Source: an uncultured Christensenellaceae bacterium (GTDB lineage Bacteria > Bacillota > Clostridia > Christensenellales > Borkfalkiaceae). Taken from it: 64,000 bases of DNA. The notes below the pieces were generated by a model, which did not search any database, was not told where the DNA came from, and saw only the letters and a program-made list of their open reading frames with translations. Made by a program: the position numbers and the translations under genes. This document shows, in pieces, positions 58,701 to 64,000 of the stretch. Position 1 is the stretch's first letter, and every line of letters starts with the position of its first letter. The stretch spans positions 1-64,000 of the forward strand of contig CAJUSA010000003.1 in assembly GCA_910589015.1 (NCBI GenBank), written 5' to 3'.

Positions 58701-60515
58701 CTCAGCACCGAATATCTGCTCAATTACCGTTATTCCGAACACTGCATTCCCTCGAACTTTTTCAGCGGCGCAACGGCGCTCACGACGGTCAACGCCGGAA
58801 CGGTCGGCGGCAAACAGTACGACGTCGTGATCCCCGAAGGGGTCGACCTTATCAACTATCATGCGTTCTGGGGCGTGCCGATCCGTTCGATCTATCTGCC
58901 CGAATCCTTGCAGATTATCGGCAACGAGGCGTTTAACGAAACCAAACTCGAAGAGCTCGACGTGAGCATGGTGAAAACTTTGGGCGCGTTCGGCAGAGGA
59001 ACGTCGGTCAACGACTTCGGCAGATCGTTCAAGAAAATTATCCTTTCCGACGAGCTGGAATATCTCGAAACGTCGCTGTTCGCATACCTTACCAACCTCG
59101 AAACGGTGCAGGTTCGAGCGGCGGACGGCAAGCTGTACGGCGAAGAAGGGGCGGCAACCGTTCCTTCGGGCGTGAAGACGATGGGCAGCTATATCTACAA
59201 GGCGACCAAAGTGAAAAAAGTCGATTTCTCGCGCAACGACAAGCTGACGGAAATCGGTCCGCAGATGTGCTATCAGGCGGCGAGCTTGCAGTCGATCGCC
59301 ATTCCCGCGAACATTCAGACGGTTTCCAATCAGGTGTTCGAAGGGTGCGCGTCGTTGACGGACGTCACGTTTGCGGGCAACGCTGTGTTCCGCATGGGGA
59401 ACGCGCTCTTCCGCGACTGTTCTTCTCTCGAAGAAATTTCCCTGCCCGAAGGGCTTGTGTACGTCGGCGCCAACGCGTTCAGCGGCTGTACGGCGCTGCG
59501 CACGGTGGTATTGCCTTCGACGTTGCAGTTCTTCTCGCGTTCGCGCGGGTTCGAAAATTGCAAAAATCTGAAATCGATCGTTCTGACGGGAACGACGCCC
59601 TGCCAGATCGATTCGACGGCAGGCGCGAATGCGACATCGATCGCCGATGCCTTCTACAATTCCCTGACGAAGGAAAACGATTTTGACAAACTTGTCGCGC
59701 GCAAGGCTTCCGACGGTTCCGACGACGGCTTGAAGATCTACGTTCCCGCCGCCTCGATGGAAGCATACCGCACGCACGTTGCGAACTCCGAGCAGAGTAC
59801 GCTCGAACGTTACGTTTCGACGGCGCAGACAAACAGCTCGATCGCCCGCCGCCCCGCATTCGGCTGGAACCGCTTCAAGAGCGCGATGGTCGGTTACGAA
59901 AAGGGCATCTATGCCGCAACCGACGGCAGTTTCGTGAGCGTCATGCGCTTCGAAGAGGGCGTCGTTTACCTCAAAGAGCAGGGCGCTTACGAGAAACTTA
60001 CGCAGACGAACGGCAGTTATACTTCCGCGTCGGGCAAGGTCTATTCGGTTACGGTGACGGACGGCGCCATGAGCGTGAAACGCGGGGAAGAAACTCTTCT
60101 TGCCGTCGGCGGAACGTATCTTGACGACTCGTATACGACGAACAATGCAAAGGCGAGCGATGCGGAAGAGGAACGGCTCATTCAGTTCCGTCCGCAGCTC
60201 GTGCTGGGCGAAGACGGCAACGTGCAGCTTATCCTACACCGCGATACGACTATCGTCAAGGAAACGGATACGACGCTGTATCCCACGCGTTATAAACTTT
60301 ACGTTATCGACGGTACATACACGGTAGGCGCAGACGGCACGATCACCGTGACGCTGAACGAAAAATATTCGCTCGAAACGTCTTCCGCCACAACGGACGA
60401 TTACAGCAGAACGCTCGATAAGAGCTTTGCGAGCCTGTCGTTTACGATTCAAAGCGGCAAATCGCAGCAAATCACAATCGACAGCAATTCCTACACGTTT
60501 GATTTCAGAGGCTGA
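55770..60515 (+). CDS. InlB-repeat and BspA-like LRR surface lipoprotein (1581 residues)
   Basis: Start at ATG 55770 behind AAAGGAG, 10 nt after the previous stop; an upstream in-frame ATG overlaps that gene and is rejected. The signal ends TGVGC (Cys27), an imperfect lipobox with Gly at -3. Three InlB modules (e.g. KSGYEFGGWTEEKG, EGWVFGGWYTDEELKVAF) are followed by a linker YSKGLELDGGEVIFYEGEST then IVPRYYRGEDGAADPVEI, and long LRR_5 arrays (~290-1350) interrupted near 650-740 by a helical, Tyr-rich segment (AAYYNDNGKAVYAAAKDAEK). The C-terminal ~230 residues have a different beta-rich fold. Role as for its paralogues: surface binding, no visible enzyme motif. Confidence 0.87.
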   Translation: MKHFTKIWSVVLSLCLLFSFAFTGVGCDHSSKTKSYTVRFYEESDSQTAFATQKVEEGESVDFDAVTAPQKSGYEFGGWTEEKGSMTEYANGGVTGDLSLYAIWHNTVKTVIRFVTNGAQEMAPVTGGVGDPLTLPKPDRGEGWVFGGWYTDEELKVAFTDGKYPADPNGITLYAKWNKQENYSVVTYLLADGSVYREVSVKTGETTKAPAISLPEYVFLGWKGQDGSAFSFNTAIGADLTLVADYYSKGLELDGGEVIFYEGESTDVIVPRYYRGEDGAADPVEITAIAEYAFYDTGVRIRSVSLPDSIEKIGEGAFMECASLEKINIPASVIDFGEDVFLGCEKLAERTFEGNDVYRSENGLMLSADGSVLYLYVGGHVAELTLPATVTTVKSGAFVYANVEKLVVPATVTDVEANAFDRSLIRELVYNAKTATFPTEACKYATLLKKATLGGWVTGVANAAFDGCLSLEEVVVEGDALTIGQNAFRNCSNLSEFAFEKVTSMATGAFGGAGIIRYEIPAGTDEIAPSYFSGWSKLKSVTIPASVTTIGKNAFFGCIELESIAFEANSELIKIDETAFYNTALKSVDLTACANLKEIGEQAFALCRSLTAISFPKQLAKMGAGALKGCERLENLTLPFAGGYSSEGFYDFFYGYALLPSYQSQLKTDKIPTDREIEEFVAAYYNDNGKAVYAAAKDAEKYKEYFSANCFGKSMLFGYIFGEENYNDSFIANQYASEADYYTFYIPATLKNITVNGELITAYAFNALRGFTGTFTLTADVREMGAYAFYYNTAITEYDLSGAVSLTALAPSAFSLNGELVKVTLPDNITAIGSEAFYYCRKLQEVRLPACETLSIGYRAFGNDDSLVYLYSRIADKAEGDANLGKVALYTGAFTDANALKRLTVADGSVMKLTFYEYDSTAEGITTGYFYCAPFSSKSLTEIRMDLSKIKVDFEYSRIEGGKVIPQYVRKDGTLRDLSTEYLLNYRYSEHCIPSNFFSGATALTTVNAGTVGGKQYDVVIPEGVDLINYHAFWGVPIRSIYLPESLQIIGNEAFNETKLEELDVSMVKTLGAFGRGTSVNDFGRSFKKIILSDELEYLETSLFAYLTNLETVQVRAADGKLYGEEGAATVPSGVKTMGSYIYKATKVKKVDFSRNDKLTEIGPQMCYQAASLQSIAIPANIQTVSNQVFEGCASLTDVTFAGNAVFRMGNALFRDCSSLEEISLPEGLVYVGANAFSGCTALRTVVLPSTLQFFSRSRGFENCKNLKSIVLTGTTPCQIDSTAGANATSIADAFYNSLTKENDFDKLVARKASDGSDDGLKIYVPAASMEAYRTHVANSEQSTLERYVSTAQTNSSIARRPAFGWNRFKSAMVGYEKGIYAATDGSFVSVMRFEEGVVYLKEQGAYEKLTQTNGSYTSASGKVYSVTVTDGAMSVKRGEETLLAVGGTYLDDSYTTNNAKASDAEEERLIQFRPQLVLGEDGNVQLILHRDTTIVKETDTTLYPTRYKLYVIDGTYTVGADGTITVTLNEKYSLETSSATTDDYSRTLDKSFASLSFTIQSGKSQQITIDSNSYTFDFRG

Positions 60516-60517
60516 CT

Positions 60518-61723
60518 ATGACATTGAGAAAAAAGATCGTGCTTGCCGCGCTGGCGGCGTGTTCCTGCCTGTTTATGCTGTGCGCATGCGGAACAAAGCC
60601 CAATCCGGAAGAAGAGGCGAAGAAGAAGGGCGCGACCGTCGAGGTCATTCTCGACCTCAACGGGGGCGTTTCCTCGGGAAAAACCGAGCGCAAACTGCTC
60701 GTAAAGCCCTCGGCGCCGCTCGCTCTTCCGTGGGAACATTCCGACCTCATCAACCCGCCCGATAAATCGGGTTATGTGCTCGAAGGCTGGTATAAAGGAA
60801 CAACGGACGAAGAGGGCAACGTCGTCTTTTCCGAGAAGTGGGATTTTCGCGATCCCGTGACCGAGGACATGACGCTCTACGCCAAATGGCAACAGCGGTT
60901 CGCGTATAAGATCATCGACGCCGTCAGCGGCGAACATATCAAATATGTTTACTGCGCCGCGGGCGCGACCTTCGATACGAGCGACTCCGCCGCGCCCACG
61001 ATTCAGAAGAAAACCTTTTTGAATTATTATCAGGACAGGGAACGGACGACGCTCTGGAATAAATCGTTTACCCATCCCGGCTTTCCCGCAGGCGTGACCG
61101 AAGAGAACGCGAAAGACGAGGATTACGAAGTTCCCGTTTACGCCTATTATTTAGAGGGTTCTTACAAGAAGGTTTATACGGCAAACGATTTAGTCGCCAC
61201 GTCGGCAAATTACTATCTGGTGGGCGACGAAAACGGCGAGATCGACTGCTCTTCGTTGACGAACTGGATGCCAAAAGCAAAATTTACGGGTAAATTCATC
61301 GGCAACGGCGTGACGATCAAAAATCTCGTATGCAACTGGAAGGATCTGCCTGCGGGCGATCCCGCGGGCGTCGGGCTTTTGTTCCGCAATCTGCAGGGCG
61401 GGGAAATCAGCGACGTGAAGTTTTCCGGCTGTACCCTCAACGTAACGTATACCGTATCGCCCAAGAGCAGCGCGGTGATCGGCGTCGGGTTGCTGTGCGG
61501 ACGAGCCGAAGGGGCGGCGGTGAAAGACGTTTCCTTCGAGCAGTGCGCCGTCAACATGAAGGTGGCGAAAAACGACGGCAACGAACCCGTTGCGCACCTT
61601 GCATACGAAGAGGCGGGCGGTAGCGCGGCGCTTTGGTGCGACAGGGAATCCGACGGACAAAACAACAACGATACGATACGCGTTTCGGGCGAAATCGCAG
61701 TCGTTTATCAAAACGAAATTTAA
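60518..61723 (+). CDS. InlB-repeat lipoprotein with GLUG/beta-helix-like C-terminus
   Basis: A 401-residue lipoprotein (lipobox LCAC, Cys24) starting 2 nt after the previous stop. One InlB module opens it (EVILDLNGGVSSGKTERKLL, SGYVLEGWYKGTTDEEG, MTLYAKWQQ), very like the first module of the 42115 protein (DYNGAVLDGKTER). The C-terminal ~170 residues look like a small beta-helix of GLUG type (FTGKFIGNGVTIKNLVCNWK, GLLFRNLQGGEISDVKFSGC, GLLCGRAEGAAVKDVSFEQC). It has no LRR. Such GLUG-like folds occur in surface adhesins and proteases of gut bacteria. Probably another surface-binding component of the operon. Confidence 0.8.
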   Translation: MTLRKKIVLAALAACSCLFMLCACGTKPNPEEEAKKKGATVEVILDLNGGVSSGKTERKLLVKPSAPLALPWEHSDLINPPDKSGYVLEGWYKGTTDEEGNVVFSEKWDFRDPVTEDMTLYAKWQQRFAYKIIDAVSGEHIKYVYCAAGATFDTSDSAAPTIQKKTFLNYYQDRERTTLWNKSFTHPGFPAGVTEENAKDEDYEVPVYAYYLEGSYKKVYTANDLVATSANYYLVGDENGEIDCSSLTNWMPKAKFTGKFIGNGVTIKNLVCNWKDLPAGDPAGVGLLFRNLQGGEISDVKFSGCTLNVTYTVSPKSSAVIGVGLLCGRAEGAAVKDVSFEQCAVNMKVAKNDGNEPVAHLAYEEAGGSAALWCDRESDGQNNNDTIRVSGEIAVVYQNEI

Positions 61724-61738
61724 TAAGAGGTATATGAT

Positions 61739-64000
61739 ATGAAAAAACATTTCAGTGCGGTAGTGGCTTGCATTCTTGCCACGGCATGCCTTGCAACGGC
61801 GTGCGGAAAGGGCGGCGGCAACGCCAAGCGCGACAACGAAAAGGATCCGCTTCGTCTGAGCATTCAGCCCGTGGAAGGACTGTTCAGCCCCTTCTTTTCC
61901 ACGGCGGCGACCGACTCGACCGTGACGGGCATGACGCAGCTTTCCATGCTCACGACCGATCCCGAAGGCAACATCGCCTGCGGCGACGACTATCCCTGCG
62001 TCGTCAAGGATTATTCCGTCCGCATGTTCGATAAAAGCGGAAGTTTAACGGCGGAAGGGGATAACGACGGCAAGACCATTTATCAGTTCGTCATCAAAAA
62101 CGGCATTAAATTCAGCGACGGAACCCCCCTTACGATCAAAGACGTGTTGTTCAACCTGTATATCTATCTCGATCCCGTTTACACGGGGTCTTCCACCGTT
62201 TATTCGACCGAAATCGTCGGCTTAAAAGCCTATCAGTCGTTGGGCGTCATCACCGATGACGACGATGACGACGAGTCGCCGATCATCTCGACGGCGAGAA
62301 GCCGCGCGCAGGTGCGCATTGCGAACATCAGCGATTGGCTCACGAAAACGCCCACAACGGGCAGCGCACTGACCGACGAAGAGGCGCAGCAGGCGGAAAA
62401 AGACGCCCGCACGCTTGCCGAACTCTTCCATCAGGAAGTCGAAACCGACTGGAACAGCGCCGTGGAAAGTCTGGAAAACTACACCAAAGAATATGTGCTC
62501 ACCGAAGATTGGCAGGCATATCTGCTGCGCGAAGGCGTAACCAAGATCATGACCAACGCGCAGGGCAAACCCGTCAAGGACGGCAACCGTTACGTCATCG
62601 ACTATTCGTCGATCGAGCAAGCCGAAATTGCCGATCACACGAAAGAAACGATGGTGGAATTCGTTTACGAATACTATCAGGCGAATCGTTTGGCGCGCGG
62701 AAGCTGCAACAAGTTTGCCGAGGTGCTCGGCGGCTGGGCTTCGGGCGGCACGCTCTCGACGCAGATCGTTGCGGAAGAGCAGAGCAAGGTAATCGAAGAG
62801 TTCAAACAGCAGGGTAAATATCCGCGCACGGTATCGGGAATCACCGTCGAAGACGGTACCGATTTCGTAAAATCGAAAGAAAGTTTTTCGGATCAATATT
62901 CCGAAAGCGACAGCGTGTTGCAAATCGTCATCAACGGCGTCGACCCCAAGGCGATCTGGAACTTCGGGTTCAACGTTGCGCCCATGCACTATTATTCGGA
63001 CGCGTCGGTTACGAATAAGTACGGCAACGAATCGGACTATCACGCGTTCAACGCGCCCGGCACGGAAGGCTACGACGCGGGCAAGGAAACCAACTTCGGT
63101 TTCCCGATGGGCGATTACACCTATTTCACCGACGTCATTCAGGAACGCAACAAAGTGCCGATGGGCGCGGGAATCTATAAGGCGACCGACGTCAACAACT
63201 CGCTCAAATTTTCCGATCTGAAGACGGGGTTCTATAACGCGGGCAACATTTATTACGTTCGCAACGATTATTTCTATACCACGATGAAGGGCGGAACCGA
63301 TCCGTCGCTCAACGCGAAGATCAAATATGTGCGCTATAAAGAGCTCGATTCGCGCAACGTGCTCAACGCCATTACCACGGCGGCGATCGATTACACCGAT
63401 ATTTCGGCGACGAACGACAATATCGCGGGCATCGGCGCAAAGAGCTTTTTGGGCTCGGCAAGAACCAAAACCAACGGTTACGGCTACATCGGCATCAACG
63501 CGGGCAAGATTCCCGATATCAATCTGCGCCGTGCGATCATGTCGGTATTAGACGCGTCGCTCGTCAAATCGTATTATCCCGGCGATCTGTCCGAAGAAAT
63601 CAACCGCCCGCTCTCGACCTGTTCGTGGGTGTATAACTACGGCGAAACCGAAAATACCAAGTGGCAGCCCGCCGCAAAGTATAAGTTCGATTCGAAAAAC
63701 CCCGATCTTTCCGATTATGAAAGATACATGGAAGCGGCGGTTATTTCCTGCAACGCCGAAAAGGGAACGGACGGACTGTGGTATTACCGCGGCGCGGACG
63801 GCATGGGCGAACGCAAACCGCTCAAATTCACCTTCACCATTGCGGGCGGCAGCGACGATCACCCCGCATATCTTACGCTTAGCGAAGCGGCTAAGGTGCT
63901 CAACGATCAGGGCTGGCAGATCAACATCAACCCCGATTCGCGCGCGCTCACGCTGCTTGCCTCGGGCAGCCTCACCGTGTGGTGCGCGGCATGGTCGGCA
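61739..64000 (+). CDS. Oligopeptide-binding ABC transporter lipoprotein (SBP_bac_5), partial
   Basis: The frame is open from ATG 61739 to the right edge (754 codons, no stop). Signal peptide with lipobox LATAC (Cys22). Family 5 solute-binding features are clear: RLSIQPVEGLFSPFFSTAAT near the start, YQFVIKNGIKFSDGTPLTIK then DVLFNLYIYLDP (the SBP_bac_5 signature), INAGKIPDINLRRAIMSVLD later and a final domain-I return. It is larger than the usual ~550 residues: a charged insert at ~165-270 includes an acidic TDDDDDDES run and a helical stretch. OppA/DppA proteins bind peptides for import; here it follows a protease and binding proteins by 15 nt. Permease and ATPase genes would be expected just beyond the window. 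Confidence 0.85.
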   Translation, partial: MKKHFSAVVACILATACLATACGKGGGNAKRDNEKDPLRLSIQPVEGLFSPFFSTAATDSTVTGMTQLSMLTTDPEGNIACGDDYPCVVKDYSVRMFDKSGSLTAEGDNDGKTIYQFVIKNGIKFSDGTPLTIKDVLFNLYIYLDPVYTGSSTVYSTEIVGLKAYQSLGVITDDDDDDESPIISTARSRAQVRIANISDWLTKTPTTGSALTDEEAQQAEKDARTLAELFHQEVETDWNSAVESLENYTKEYVLTEDWQAYLLREGVTKIMTNAQGKPVKDGNRYVIDYSSIEQAEIADHTKETMVEFVYEYYQANRLARGSCNKFAEVLGGWASGGTLSTQIVAEEQSKVIEEFKQQGKYPRTVSGITVEDGTDFVKSKESFSDQYSESDSVLQIVINGVDPKAIWNFGFNVAPMHYYSDASVTNKYGNESDYHAFNAPGTEGYDAGKETNFGFPMGDYTYFTDVIQERNKVPMGAGIYKATDVNNSLKFSDLKTGFYNAGNIYYVRNDYFYTTMKGGTDPSLNAKIKYVRYKELDSRNVLNAITTAAIDYTDISATNDNIAGIGAKSFLGSARTKTNGYGYIGINAGKIPDINLRRAIMSVLDASLVKSYYPGDLSEEINRPLSTCSWVYNYGETENTKWQPAAKYKFDSKNPDLSDYERYMEAAVISCNAEKGTDGLWYYRGADGMGERKPLKFTFTIAGGSDDHPAYLTLSEAAKVLNDQGWQININPDSRALTLLASGSLTVWCAAWSA

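Noticed and set aside
58185..59777. A 530-codon minus-strand frame under the 1581-residue lipoprotein
   Set aside because: Antisense to LRR repeats; biased codon content explains the lack of stops.

Overview
The window looks like chromosomal DNA of an anaerobic, Firmicutes/Clostridia-type bacterium, probably host-associated. The evidence is many lipoprotein signal peptides with clear lipoboxes, strong AGGAGG-like ribosome binding sites, SigA-type promoters (TTGAAA or TTGACT, 17 nt, TATAAT), a trimeric [FeFe]-hydrogenase, YitT and DeoR/GlpR-type genes, BspA-like leucine-rich repeat surface proteins and a choloylglycine-hydrolase family enzyme. Base composition is GC-rich in genes and AT-rich in promoters. 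An uncultured gut Clostridia lineage (Christensenellales-like) is my guess from style only; there is no rRNA in the window to test it. I see no tRNA, CRISPR array, insertion sequence or phage gene.

Layout: (1) 1-1.2 kb: the first 12 codons of a leftward gene with its promoter and a palindromic operator, then an AraC-type regulator. (2) 1.4-16.5 kb: a long rightward carbohydrate operon encoding an ABC sugar importer (solute-binding lipoprotein and two permeases), a GH43 lipoprotein, a CBM9-like lipoprotein, a cytoplasmic DUF4964/5127/4965/1793 protein, two paralogous TIM-barrel sugar isomerase/epimerases flanking a HAD phosphatase and an AraM-type glycerol-1-phosphate dehydrogenase, and an organophosphate (GlpT-like) transporter. 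The content echoes the Bacillus araLMNPQ genes but lacks araA, araB and araD. (3) 16.6-21.1 kb: an SGNH-fold lipoprotein whose catalytic serine position is Asp, and a GH3 glycosidase. (4) 21.1-25.1 kb: a DeoR/GlpR-type regulator divergent from a three-gene FAD-dependent glycerol-3-phosphate oxidation operon, with three operator-like repeats between them. (5) 25.1-29.5 kb: an MgtC-like protein, a NagD/AraL-like phosphatase, a compact cis-prenyltransferase, a choloylglycine/penicillin-V-acylase family enzyme and a Y-family DNA polymerase. (6) 29.5-37.1 kb: a small membrane gene pair, adenine deaminase-rdgB-phosphodiesterase, a UPF0104 membrane protein, an EamA transporter and YitT. (7) 37.1-41.3 kb: leftward hydCBA, an electron-bifurcating-type hydrogenase. 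(8) 41.7-64 kb: a giant surface-protein operon of about 22 kb.

In the last region one strong promoter (41699-41727) and a structured leader precede a 79-residue membrane protein, a 1168-residue InlB/LRR lipoprotein, a 2430-residue subtilase with LRR and a C-terminal membrane anchor, two more InlB/LRR lipoproteins (913 and 1581 residues), a 401-residue InlB lipoprotein and an oligopeptide-binding lipoprotein running off the right edge. Gene spacing (overlaps or gaps of 2-107 nt) argues for a single transcript. The simplest reading is a surface machine for binding and degrading a protein-rich target and importing peptides, by functional analogy with PrtP-Opp systems; this coupling of a subtilase, paralogous InlB/LRR lipoproteins and a peptide-binding protein is the best candidate here for an undescribed system.

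The carbohydrate regions plausibly work together: GH43/GH3 and other surface lipoproteins act on an arabinose- or xylose-containing glycan, products enter by the ABC and OPA transporters, and two glycerol-phosphate modules (AraM-type and GlpA-type) with HAD phosphatases handle triose/glycerol phosphates.
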